DNA of 64,000 bases from an uncultured Chloroflexota bacterium (GTDB lineage: Bacteria; Chloroflexota; Anaerolineae; Anaerolineales; Anaerolineaceae), in contig CADATZ010000012.1 in assembly GCA_902791025.1 (NCBI GenBank), positions 1 through 64,000 of the forward strand, read 5' to 3'. A program made the translations under genes and the position numbers. Shown piece after piece: positions 1 through 10,889 of this stretch. The notes beneath the pieces were generated by a model. The model ran no database searches. It was not told the origin of the DNA and saw only the letters and a program-made list of their open reading frames with translations. The stretch's first letter is position 1; each line of letters begins with the position of its first letter.

Positions 1-74
1 ATACAGGAAGCATAGATCGAGAAAGCTTCTTCTGACAGCAGCCAATCTGCATCCTCGCATAACAAAACTTTCAT
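1..74 (-). CDS. N-terminal fragment of an unidentified protein
   Basis: A reading frame starts at an ATG on the minus strand (complement of 72-74) and runs off the left edge of the window, so only 24 residues are visible, beginning MKVLLCEDADWLL. A purine-rich GTGAGGATGG stretch lies just upstream of the ATG and could serve as ribosome binding site. No family can be assigned from so short a piece. It is divergent from whatever lies at 100-400. The start is reasonable, but the call depends on sequence outside the window. Confidence 0.45.
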   Translation of the reverse strand, partial: MKVLLCEDADWLLSEEAFSIYASC

Positions 75-250
75 AATCCATCCTCACAAACGCCGATTTA
101 TCAGTCTGATTTGATAATTATATCAAAACACTCATCGATTTTATGATGCAAAACATCATCGCGATGTTTTTTCCCTTTACTACAGATAAACACATCTACC
201 CGATTCGTAGAGAGCAGAAGGAATTTTCCACTTAGCTGTCTTCGTGAGAT

Positions 251-403
251 ATGAGAGGAGTGGTATACATCTGTACAGATGCGTCTGATGATTCCCTCGT
301 CGGACAGATGTATTCATGCATGGCTTTGCACTTGACATGGGAAAGGTGGTCGATTCCAATGACTCATTCCGTTCAATACTTCAAAATGGGGGATTCTCTT
401 TGA
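251..403 (+). CDS. Small ORF of 50 residues, doubtful
   Basis: An open frame of 50 codons begins MRGVVYICTDASDD and ends at TGA 401-403, overlapping the 3' end of the opposite-strand gene at 381. A short purine tract precedes the ATG. The beginning faintly resembles the first strand of serine recombinases, but no catalytic context follows, so at best it is a degenerate remnant. The same DNA holds nested inverted repeats, and the frame may be incidental. Confidence 0.2.
   Translation: MRGVVYICTDASDDSLVGQMYSCMALHLTWERWSIPMTHSVQYFKMGDSL
265..313. repeat. Nested inverted repeats
   Basis: ATACATCTGT at 265-274 is the exact inverse complement of ACAGATGTAT at 304-313. Inside it, CATCTGTACAGATG at 268-281 is itself a perfect 14-bp palindrome. 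The two structures are mutually exclusive. This could be an operator pair or alternative RNA folds; nothing shows which. The neighbouring 75-250 stretch holds only a weak hairpin (AAAACATC at 150-157 with GATGTTTT at 163-170, followed by T/C-rich DNA). Confidence 0.4.
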
Positions 404-836
404 TAAATACTTCGAGAATTTCGGCAGTATCTCCGATTATCTCCGGGCAGGGGCGTTTTTTATAATAATCTTTTGTACGGGCTTCCGGGACAGGGAGATC
501 ATGCCGAATGTTTAGCCCAAGGAGCTCACGGCATACGATGGAACCGTGCTTCTCTTCAAATCTATGCGCCAATTCCTGAACCCTTGCATAAAGCTCCGCT
601 TTTCTTTGACCTGTTTCAGGTGTATCATAACCATATAACAGACCCACGATCATAAACATCCCGCTGACAGAACCGCACACTTCCCGAAGCCTTCCCATCC
701 CTCCGCCGAAAGGTGAGGATATCTTCAAAAGCTGACTTTTTTCCATGGGGAGTAGGTCTTCAAATGCCAGTATGATAGATTGTGAACAATTATATCCGTT
801 CAGAAAATTTGCCCTTGCCGCTTCTCTTCGTGTCAT
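381..836 (-). CDS. C_GCAxxG_C_C family redox protein
   Basis: This 151-residue protein matches the C_GCAxxG_C_C family (small cysteine proteins of anaerobes, presumed redox or metal-linked, no proven reaction). Visible marks are an N-terminal NCSQS (Cys18), a glycine-rich FGGGMGRL segment, the CGSVSGM segment that corresponds to the GCAxxG signature, a CRELLG cysteine and a CPEII cysteine near the C-terminus. The signature is modified here (CGSVSG rather than GCAxxG). The start at 836 follows an AGGAGG located 8 bases upstream. A terminal-repeat-like GTAACTATTCAGAAC lies directly behind that site. Family call fairly firm; function unknown. Confidence 0.8.
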   Translation of the reverse strand: MTRREAARANFLNGYNCSQSIILAFEDLLPMEKSQLLKISSPFGGGMGRLREVCGSVSGMFMIVGLLYGYDTPETGQRKAELYARVQELAHRFEEKHGSIVCRELLGLNIRHDLPVPEARTKDYYKKRPCPEIIGDTAEILEVFIKENPPF

Positions 837-849
837 TTCATATTCCTCC

Positions 850-866
850 TGTAACTATTCAGAACC
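850..866. repeat. Solo end of the dispersed palindromic element
   Basis: The 15-mer GTAACTATTCAGAAC is identical to the ends of the ~100 bp palindromic repeats found at 10708, 28561 and 62494, but no body or second end follows. It sits immediately upstream of the ribosome binding site of the 381-836 gene. It is probably a remnant left after deletion of an element. Confidence 0.6.
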
Positions 867-956
867 CACAAGAGTCTTATTACCACAAAATTTCACATTT
901 GTCAACCGCCAATTCTGGTGGTTTTCTTTTTAAAAATTTTGTGTATACTGTTTATC

Positions 957-986
957 AGGAACAAGGAACAAGGAACAAGGAGCAAG
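957..986. repeat. Heptanucleotide tandem repeat (AGGAACA)
   Basis: About four copies of a 7-bp unit, AGGAACA, the last one altered, lie directly upstream of the GTG start of the next gene. This is one of at least a dozen 7-bp-period tracts in the window, each with a different unit. Confidence 0.8.
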
Positions 987-993
987 TGGTCAG

Positions 994-1398
994 GTGCCGG
1001 TGAACAACTGTGGCAATACGCAAGCTGCTGAGACCGGTCTTGATGAAGCGCCAGAGAGTCATTCTGATTCCTTCGAAGGCTCTGAAACTGAGCTCTCCGA
1101 AAATATTGAGCCCTCACAGCAGGTCAGCACACCGTCTGTTTCTTCTGAAGAAGAAAATTCCGGGGAAGCAGCGATACCGGCGGAGGACGATTTTGACGAA
1201 AGGTTTGCTCAGCTGCCGGATGCGGTAAAAGCATGCGTTGTTTCCATCATCGACAATCCGGACAATCTCAAGAATTACTTCATGTGCCTCGCGGATGAAA
1301 ATTACTGCAGGATATATCGGGAAAAGACGGATATCTTCCGGGAAGCAATAGCCTTTATAAACAGTGCTATGCCGCAGCAGGCAGTGGACAGTGGTTAG
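994..1398 (+). CDS. Hypothetical acidic protein
   Basis: A 134-residue frame that I do not recognise. Residues 1-65 are low-complexity and rich in Glu/Ser/Pro, probably disordered. Residues 66-130 (from DDFDERFAQLP) look like a compact helical domain with spaced cysteines. The GTG start at 994 has no clear ribosome binding site and is preceded by heptanucleotide repeats. Another set of heptads begins at the stop codon. The gene may therefore be truncated at its 5' end or may have lost its original leader. Coding status rests on the amphipathic C-terminal half; function unknown. Confidence 0.45.
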   Translation: MPVNNCGNTQAAETGLDEAPESHSDSFEGSETELSENIEPSQQVSTPSVSSEEENSGEAAIPAEDDFDERFAQLPDAVKACVVSIIDNPDNLKNYFMCLADENYCRIYREKTDIFREAIAFINSAMPQQAVDSG

Positions 1399-1460
1399 AA
1401 GTTAGAAGTTAGAAGTTAGAAGTTAGAAGTTGTAAGTTAGAAGTTGTAAGTTAAAAGTTG
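1394..1460. repeat. Heptanucleotide tandem repeat (GTTAGAA)
   Basis: The unit GTTAGAA repeats four times, followed by variants (GTTGTAA, GTTAAAA), keeping a strict 7-bp period. It begins at the stop codon of the preceding frame. The rest of the gap to 1827 holds a hairpin at about 1526-1546 (GACGGTT with AACCGTC) and the putative promoter of the PFOR gene. Confidence 0.85.
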
Positions 1461-1666
1461 GAAAAGCCGGGATCCGGGTGGATTTCGGCTGTCTGCACAT
1501 CGGGCAGGGGTACATATCAAAAAGGGGGACGGTTATCCCGGAACCGTCACCCGGTCAGTATCGCTCGATTTCAGCTGTTTTTGCCTGATAAACGTCATAG
1601 AGTTAAACGGATTTAATTCATTACACCTTTGCGGAGAAATTTTTTCATTGTCGGCAAAAAATGGGT

Positions 1667-1672
1667 TATAAT
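1667..1672 (+). promoter_or_regulatory. Candidate -10 box upstream of nifJ
   Basis: A perfect TATAAT lies at 1667-1672, about 155 bases before the nifJ start. A convincing -35 is not visible at 16-18 bases; TTCATT is the closest. If used, it gives nifJ a leader of roughly 145 bases. The nifJ ribosome binding site AGGAG is at 1814-1818. Confidence 0.35.
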
Positions 1673-1827
1673 AAATCCGCAAAGAATACGGATTTTTCCG
1701 TTCTATTTTGCTTGCATAAGGCCTGTAATGATTCCGGGCCTGTATTCAACCCGGATTTTCCGGGAAAAATTCTTGTCCGGTTTTACGATTAAGACCGAAA
1801 AACATAGAAAATCAGGAGTTACTTTTC

Positions 1828-5394
<3,567 letters not shown>

Positions 5395-5418
5395 GTCTTC
5401 ACTCACTGATTAATCACA

Positions 5419-5456
5419 GCACCGCGGGGACACTGTTCCCCGCGGTGTTTTTTAAT
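5419..5456 (+). terminator. Intrinsic terminator of nifJ
   Basis: A perfect 10-bp GC-rich stem (ACCGCGGGGA with TCCCCGCGGT), a 6-base loop and a run of six T follow the nifJ stop codon by about 25 bases. Confidence 0.92.
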
Positions 5457-5457
5457 T

Positions 5458-5545
5458 GGTTCGGAAAAGTGTAGTGATTCGTCAAAAGATGGTCAAGAAA
5501 AGTGTAGTGATTCATCAAAAGTTGGTTCAGAAAAGTGTAGCCATA
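5458..5545. repeat. 33-bp direct repeat, 2.7 copies
   Basis: Two full units (5458-5490 and 5491-5523) and a partial third (5524-5545) share the core GAAAAGTGTAGTGATTC with a 33-bp period. They lie between the nifJ terminator and the next gene. Possible readings are iteron-like binding sites for a regulator or the leftover multiple-repeat end of an insertion sequence (IS21-type elements have such ends). Neither is proven, and no transposase is nearby. Confidence 0.75.
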
Positions 5546-5633
5546 CAAGGATATTTAATCTTTTATCGATTTCCGTAAATTTGCCTTGTTTCTGATATAA
5601 TTCATAAAGACCCTTTGATGTAAGGAGAAAAAA

Positions 5634-7241
5634 ATGACAAAGAAACTGAACTTTCTGCTTGTTGTCCTCATGATGATTTGTCTGGTCACAGGAGTTTGCG
5701 CGGCTCAGGACCAATTGGCTGACATCAAGAACGCCGGTGTGCTGAAATTCGGCGTTTCCTCCGATTATTACCCCTTCGTTTACATGGAAGACCTGACGCT
5801 TGACGGTCTGGATATCGCCATGGTGAAGGAATTGGGACGCCGCCTGGGCGTGAAGGTTGAACCGGTCGATATGGCCTTCGATGGTTTGATCGACGCCGTG
5901 ATGATCGGTCAGGTGGACCTCATCGGCGGTGGTTTTTCCATCACGGAAGACCGGAAGGAAAAAGTTGACTTCACTAACGCCTACTATCAGGCCGGTGGTG
6001 TGATCCTCGGGAAAGCCGGACGCACATACGCGGAAGATGTGATCCGCAATTCCAAAATTGCAGTCCTGAAGGGCTCAAGCTTTGAACAGTGGGTCGCCTC
6101 CAACCTGGTGATGGGCGGCAGAATCTCCCCCGCAAACGTAATGGCCTGCGCTAAAAATGACGCGGTCATCAATGCGCTGAAAACAGACGCTGTTGACCTG
6201 GCTCTGGTGGACGGCGACGTTTACCGCTCCCGCTATAAGAGTGATTCCTCTATCGTTGTCGTCACGGAAAACGTAGTCAACGAAAGATACGGATACGCGG
6301 CACTGAAAGGCTCCAACCTGATCCCGGAACTGAACAACCTTCTCCGTGAAATGATCAAAGACGGCACCGCTCAGAAGATCGCCGATGAATATTTCTCAAA
6401 AGATTTCTCTGAACAAATCGCTGCCAACATCACCCGTCCTGCACAGGTGGTCACTCCGCCTCCGGAAGAAGATATCGTCATCTCCCGTGAACTGCCGGTC
6501 ACTTCCGGCGCCATCGCCAACAATCCCGCCAACTGCTACAACGGTATGCAGTTCGTCGGTGACGTCAGCATTCCGGACCGCACCGTGCTGAAGCCGAACA
6601 TGAGTGCCGTGAAGACCTGGAACATCAAAAACATCGGCACCTGCACCTGGGACTCCACCTATTCCTTCAATTACGTCAAAGGTTCTGTATTCGGACCGAC
6701 GACTGTGGCGATCAACAAGCTGGTCGGCCCCGGTGAAACCTATGAGGTTTCCGTGACCTTCAACACACCGGCAGCCAACGGTGAATATACCGCCTGGTGG
6801 CAGATGCAGAACGGCAGCCATCAGAATTTCGGGCAGACCATCTGGTACGATTTTATCGTCGATGCTGTCTCCGGTTCCACCAATCAGCGAATAAATGACG
6901 CCGCTCCGCAAATCTTTAAATGGTATCCTGATTTCTATGCAACCGATCAAGGGAAATGCCCGAAGGTTTACTATGAAGTCGTGAATGCTTATCAGGTGGA
7001 ATTCTACATCAACAATCAGTTTGTGGATTCTTCAAGAAATCTGAAAGGCTACACTTACCTATGCACACCCAACAGATCCGGCTCCTATGTGTTCGGAATT
7101 GTGGCTACCGGAGCGACCTCCGTCAGTGACGCGTTTACATTCGTCAACAACACAAATTATCCACGACACGACGTCGGCGTCTCCTCTGACTACCCGCACT
7201 GGACCATGGATGGAAACATTGTGTATCTGACGAATCAGTAG
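5634..7241 (+). CDS. Secreted solute-binding protein fused to an NBR1-type FW domain
   Basis: A 535-residue exported protein. Residues 1-23 form a signal peptide ending VCA/AQ. Residues about 25-255 match the family 3 extracellular solute-binding fold (amino-acid or polar-substrate binding) with the typical GVLKFGVSSDYYPF opening and the DLIGGGFSITEDR segment. Residues about 297-407 form an NBR1 'FW' Ig-like domain with the CTWDSTYSF tryptophan signature. A further beta-rich module (about 425-510) follows. No ABC permease or ATPase gene lies nearby, so it may act as a sensor or cell-surface binder rather than as a transporter subunit. The start follows AAGGAG. Domain calls are good; the ligand is unknown. 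Confidence 0.85.
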   Translation: MTKKLNFLLVVLMMICLVTGVCAAQDQLADIKNAGVLKFGVSSDYYPFVYMEDLTLDGLDIAMVKELGRRLGVKVEPVDMAFDGLIDAVMIGQVDLIGGGFSITEDRKEKVDFTNAYYQAGGVILGKAGRTYAEDVIRNSKIAVLKGSSFEQWVASNLVMGGRISPANVMACAKNDAVINALKTDAVDLALVDGDVYRSRYKSDSSIVVVTENVVNERYGYAALKGSNLIPELNNLLREMIKDGTAQKIADEYFSKDFSEQIAANITRPAQVVTPPPEEDIVISRELPVTSGAIANNPANCYNGMQFVGDVSIPDRTVLKPNMSAVKTWNIKNIGTCTWDSTYSFNYVKGSVFGPTTVAINKLVGPGETYEVSVTFNTPAANGEYTAWWQMQNGSHQNFGQTIWYDFIVDAVSGSTNQRINDAAPQIFKWYPDFYATDQGKCPKVYYEVVNAYQVEFYINNQFVDSSRNLKGYTYLCTPNRSGSYVFGIVATGATSVSDAFTFVNNTNYPRHDVGVSSDYPHWTMDGNIVYLTNQ

Positions 7242-7320
7242 TCAGGGGTCAGTGATCAGTGGTCAGTAGTCAGTGGCCAGTGGCCAGGGGCCAGGGGCCA
7301 GATCTGAGACCTGAGACTTT
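7241..7320. repeat. Heptanucleotide tandem repeat (CAGTGGT/CAGGGGC)
   Basis: Starting at the stop codon of the solute-binding gene, units such as CAGTGGT, CAGTAGT, CAGTGGC, CAGGGGC and GAGACCT follow each other with an unbroken 7-bp period. Confidence 0.85.
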
Positions 7321-7334
7321 AGATTTTAGAAAAC

Positions 7335-7375
7335 AGCAGCGGTCATTATTCGAATGACCGCTGCTTGTTTATCTG
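7335..7375. terminator. Bidirectional terminator between convergent genes
   Basis: A perfect 13-bp stem (AGCAGCGGTCATT at 7335-7347 with AATGACCGCTGCT at 7353-7365) has a T-rich tail on the plus strand and a T-rich tail on the complementary strand. It separates the solute-binding gene from the convergent sucCD pair. Confidence 0.85.
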
Positions 7376-7385
7376 TGCTTGGAAA

Positions 7386-7483
7386 CTGAAATCTAACGTC
7401 TAACATCTGATGTCTGATGTCTTAAGTCTAATGTCTAATGTCTTAAGTCTCAGGTCTAACACCAAACACCTAACACCTAACAC
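7386..7483. repeat. Heptanucleotide tandem repeat (TAATGTC/TAACACC)
   Basis: Units TAACGTC, TGATGTC, TAATGTC, TTAAGTC, then TAACACC run with a 7-bp period up to the sucD stop codon. Confidence 0.85.
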
Positions 7484-8346
7484 CTACTTCAGCAAATCGA
7501 TCAGATCCATCCAGTTGGAGGTGGCTTTGATGCCTGCGGTTTTGAAGGCTTCCAGTTTTTCGCGTGCGGAACCGATGCCACCATCGATAAAAGCACCCGG
7601 ATGCGTCGTCCTTTTCCCTTCGGGAATGCTAACACCCGCGACGTAGGCAATGACCGGTTTGGACATCTGGTAAGCGACAAACTTGGCCGCCCGTTCCTCT
7701 TCCAATCCGCCGATTTCTCCCATCAGCAGGATCTTTTCCGTGTAAGGATCGACCTCAAACATCTCCAGAACATCCACAAATGTGGTGCCGCAGATCAAAT
7801 CGCCCCCGATACCGACGCAGGAACTGACGCCGAGACCGGCGCCTTTCATCCGGTCCATGGTCATGTAGGCAATGGTCGAGGAGCGGCTGACCACACCGAT
7901 CTTGCCGGGGATCACACATTCGGAGGGGTAAATGCCCACCTTCTGTTCACCGGGATTGATGATCCCGGGACAGTTGGGACCGAGCAGTCGCACGCCCTTC
8001 GTTTTCATATATGCATTGACTTTGACGATATCCCGAACCGGGATGCCATCCGTGATGCAGACCACCAGCTCCACACCGGAATCCGCCGCTTCGTAAAGCG
8101 CGTCCGTTGCCTGATGAGCGGGAACAAACACAATAGAGGTGTTGGCCCCGGTGGCCTCAACCGCCATTTTCATGCTGTCAAAAACCGGTACTTTTTCCTC
8201 CAGGACCCAGCTGCCGCCCTTACCGGGAGTGACACCGGCCACGATCTGCGTACCGTAATGCATCATATCCAGGGAATGAAAGCTCGCTTCCCGCCCGGTT
8301 ATCCCCTGGATGATCACACGAGTTGACTTATTAATTAATATACTCA
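7484..8346 (-). CDS. sucD: Succinate-CoA ligase (ADP-forming), alpha subunit
   Basis: Catalytic subunit that carries the phosphohistidine and binds CoA; with SucC it interconverts succinyl-CoA and succinate plus ATP. The 287-residue chain begins MSILINKSTRVIIQGITG, the usual CoA-binding Rossmann start, and contains the active-site His in GKRTTHPGAF. The frame is open further upstream, but the ATG at 8344-8346 was chosen because it matches the family N-terminus and has GGAG about 10 bases before it. It overlaps the end of sucC by 16 bases, which indicates translational coupling. The flanking gap holds heptad repeats and a shared terminator. Confidence 0.95.
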
Positions 8347-9485
8347 TTGGCGGGCGCTCCGAGAAATTCAAAAACCTTATCCACAGCTTCAGGCATATCC
8401 GGCACTGTGGCGATGAGAGAGCCCTTCAGCATCTCATGCGCGATATCCGCATTGGTACCGCTGAAGCGCACAATGGTCGGTATTTTCCGTTTATTGTGGG
8501 AGATGGACCGCAGCAAACCCTCTGCCACCTTGTCGCAGTGGGTCTTGCCGCCATAAATATTGATGATGACCGCATCGACCCGCGGATCATCATAGAGAAG
8601 GGTAAGCGCCTTTTCCGCCTTCTGGTCATGGACACTCCCTCCCATATCCAGATAATTGGCAGGCCGTCCGCCGCGATGGCGGAGGTAGTCGATGCAGCTC
8701 ATGGTCAGTCCGGCTCCGTTTGCCAGTACACCGATATTGCCATCCATGCGGAAGTAGCACATTCCGTATTTCTGTGCCTCATATTCGTACATGTTGGAGA
8801 TGGAGCTGAGCTCGGAATCGAAAAGCGTCTGCTGCCGGAAAAAGGCATTATTATCGATTGAGATCTTCCCGTCCAGCGCGAGCAGCCGTCCATCCGTACT
8901 GATGGCGAGCGGATTGATGGCGACCAGTGTAGCGTCCAGCTCGCAGAAAATTTTCCACATCTGCCCGCAAATCTCAAAAAGCTTGCGCAGATATTTCAGC
9001 GGAAAATTACAGCGGGAAGCAAGGTCATAGACCTGAAACTGCTGCAGACCGATCAGCGGGTCAATATTCACCCGTTCAAGGGTTTCGTAAAGGGAATTGG
9101 CAGCTGTTTCGATATAAAGGCTGCCGGTATCGTACATCACCAGCACCGGGATCTGTTCCGCCCGGTCATAGGTGATGAGGATGTAGTATTCTTCCCCAAT
9201 CGTAACAGCCTCATCGATCAGCACCTTGCTGACCGGTTCATTCTGAATACGGGAAGCAAGGATCTCGCTTGCGAATTCCTCTGTCTCCTCCGGTGTTCGG
9301 GCAAGACGAATCCCGCCGGACATGCCGCGGCCTTCCGAAAGCACCTGAGCCTTCACGACCACAGGGCCATTGATGGCCTCCGCGATGCGTTTTGCCTCCC
9401 GGGCGTAAGAAGTCACCCGCCCATCCGGAACAGGGATCCCATACTGGCGGAAAATGTTTTTGAGTTGATATTCCTGAAGTTTCAT
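8331..9485 (-). CDS. sucC: Succinate-CoA ligase (ADP-forming), beta subunit
   Basis: ATP-grasp subunit of the cytoplasmic succinyl-CoA synthetase, 384 residues, the normal length. It opens with MKLQEYQLKNIFRQYGIPVP as in the family. Residues 40-60 (VVVKAQV, GRGMSGGI) form the nucleotide-binding part, and the C-terminal ligase domain contains GGSVHDQKAEKAL. It is cotranscribed with sucD, downstream. The start at 9485 has no obvious Shine-Dalgarno sequence: heptanucleotide repeats run almost to the start codon, as if the native leader had been replaced. With PFOR and no 2-oxoglutarate dehydrogenase here, it may serve succinyl-CoA interconversion in fermentation. Confidence 0.95.
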   Translation of the reverse strand: MKLQEYQLKNIFRQYGIPVPDGRVTSYAREAKRIAEAINGPVVVKAQVLSEGRGMSGGIRLARTPEETEEFASEILASRIQNEPVSKVLIDEAVTIGEEYYILITYDRAEQIPVLVMYDTGSLYIETAANSLYETLERVNIDPLIGLQQFQVYDLASRCNFPLKYLRKLFEICGQMWKIFCELDATLVAINPLAISTDGRLLALDGKISIDNNAFFRQQTLFDSELSSISNMYEYEAQKYGMCYFRMDGNIGVLANGAGLTMSCIDYLRHRGGRPANYLDMGGSVHDQKAEKALTLLYDDPRVDAVIINIYGGKTHCDKVAEGLLRSISHNKRKIPTIVRFSGTNADIAHEMLKGSLIATVPDMPEAVDKVFEFLGAPANEYIN

Positions 9486-9488
9486 AGG

Positions 9489-9615
9489 AGCTCAGGGGTC
9501 AGTGGTCAGGGGTCAGGGGCCAGATCGTTATGAGTTAGAGACATTATCATCTCGAAGATAACAATGTTCAGACTCCAACTCATAACTACTAACTTCTAAC
9601 TCCTAACTGCTAACT
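9489..9615. repeat. Two heptanucleotide tracts upstream of sucC
   Basis: The tract at 9489-9532 uses units CAGGGGT/CAGTGGT, and the tract at 9568-9612 uses CTAACTT/CTAACTC. Both keep a 7-bp period and fill nearly all of the gap between the SPFH gene and sucC, leaving no room for an ordinary promoter except at about 9533-9567. Confidence 0.8.
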
Positions 9616-9618
9616 TCC

Positions 9619-10683
9619 CTATCCTTTCAGGAATTCATCTACGGATTCTTTACTGATGCGGTAAGCGCTGCCGATCTTGCGGGCTTTCAGGTCGCCCGCC
9701 TGGATAGCGGCAATGATATCTTCCTCAGAAACCTTGAGCAGCTGTGCCACTTCAGAGGGTGTCATGACACCGGCATGACCACCGGCTGCCGGAGCTGCGG
9801 CAGGTGCTGCGGGAGCCGCCTGCTGAGCGGGCTGCTGCTGGTTCATATTGAAAGCCTGGCTCATATAGTTGCCGATTCCCATCCCGGCACCGATACCGGC
9901 AGTCAGTCCGGCACCGCCGCCTTCATTCTTCGCAGCGTCGCGCATGGCGTCGGCAGCCTGCAGCTGGGTGTAGGTGTTCATGTCCAGCATACCCATCGCG
10001 CGCAGGTCTTCCGCACTGGTTTCGGACGGTTTGAGATTGGTGATGTAGAAGGACTTCAGCACCAGACCGATGGCGGCAAAGTCATCCTGTGCCTTGGCGC
10101 GGACCGCGGTACCGAGTTCTTCCGTCAGGCTGAGCAGCTGGAAGATGTTCTGTCCCTGGGAAGCCATGGTCGCGAGCGTATCCTGCAGCTTGGAAAGCAG
10201 CATAGAGCGCAGACGGTTTTCAATGGATGTCATTGTATAGCTGCCGGTCGCACCAACGATCTGCGTAACGAACTGCTGCGGGTCGCCGACCTGGAAGCTG
10301 TAAGTACCGAAGCCCTGCAGCAGGGTCATTCCCAAACCGACACCGGCATTCTGGACGATGATCGGCTGGGCGGTGCCCCATTTGCGGTCGGCAAATTCGC
10401 GCATAGCGACATAATACACTTCCGCGGTGAAGGGAGTGCGGTTATTGAAAGCCTGACCGAGCAGATTGGTGAGCAGCGGCAGGTTCGCGGTGGAAATGGT
10501 ATGACGGCCGGGGCCGAGCACATCCAGCGCCTTCCCGTCACGGAAGAAAATAGCATTCTGTGATTCACGGACGATCACCTGGGAGCCAAAACGCAGGTCG
10601 CAGACTCCGGTTTCCGGAAAATGGTGGACGATTTCATCCGGCATCTCGCTCGGATATTCAACAACATCAAATACACGTGCCAT
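9619..10683 (-). CDS. SPFH (YdjI-like) protein with C-terminal excisionase-type HTH
   Basis: A 354-residue protein. Residues about 1-230 resemble the SPFH/band-7 subgroup annotated as 'virion core protein' or YdjI-like: it opens VFDVVEYPSEMPDEIVHHFP and includes VIRESQNAIFFRDGKALDVLGPGRH. A Gly-rich and Ala/Gln/Pro-rich linker (about 250-302) leads to residues 307-354, which match the MerR/excisionase HTH_17 domain (MTPSEVAQLLKVSEEDI, ARKIGSAYRISKESVDEFL). SPFH proteins form membrane-associated oligomers; a DNA-binding tail on one is unusual. The start at 10683 is preceded by AGGAG. The upstream gene (10890-11417) is probably functionally linked. Confidence 0.85.
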   Translation of the reverse strand: MARVFDVVEYPSEMPDEIVHHFPETGVCDLRFGSQVIVRESQNAIFFRDGKALDVLGPGRHTISTANLPLLTNLLGQAFNNRTPFTAEVYYVAMREFADRKWGTAQPIIVQNAGVGLGMTLLQGFGTYSFQVGDPQQFVTQIVGATGSYTMTSIENRLRSMLLSKLQDTLATMASQGQNIFQLLSLTEELGTAVRAKAQDDFAAIGLVLKSFYITNLKPSETSAEDLRAMGMLDMNTYTQLQAADAMRDAAKNEGGGAGLTAGIGAGMGIGNYMSQAFNMNQQQPAQQAAPAAPAAAPAAGGHAGVMTPSEVAQLLKVSEEDIIAAIQAGDLKARKIGSAYRISKESVDEFLKG

Positions 10684-10707
10684 TGGTCATTACTCCTGTA
10701 AAAAAAT

Positions 10708-10813
10708 CATAACTATTCAGAGCGGAGCACATGGGGACTGGCATCTTGTGTCGCGAAGCCGACAAAAGTGTGCCTGTCCCCATGTGCGTCACTCAAGTTC
10801 TGATTAGTTACGA
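10708..10813. repeat. Dispersed palindromic element, family A
   Basis: A ~105 bp imperfect palindrome. Ends are AACTATTCAGAGC and GTTCTGATTAGTTAC. Inner arms GCACATGGGGACTGGCA and TGCCTGTCCCCATGTGC pair around a TTGTGTCG/CCGACAAAA centre. It occupies the leader of the SPFH gene. The whole transcript would fold into one long hairpin. Confidence 0.85.
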
Positions 10814-10889
10814 TATGGTTCATAATTCATATCAGGGCAAGTCCGGGTGAATACAGTGAAGCTCCCCGGTTCCTGATCCCTGGTCCCTG

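Noticed and set aside
7386..7483. Possible CRISPR or telomere-like array
   Set aside because: Units are 7 bp, degenerate and without spacers; they fit the heptanucleotide class.
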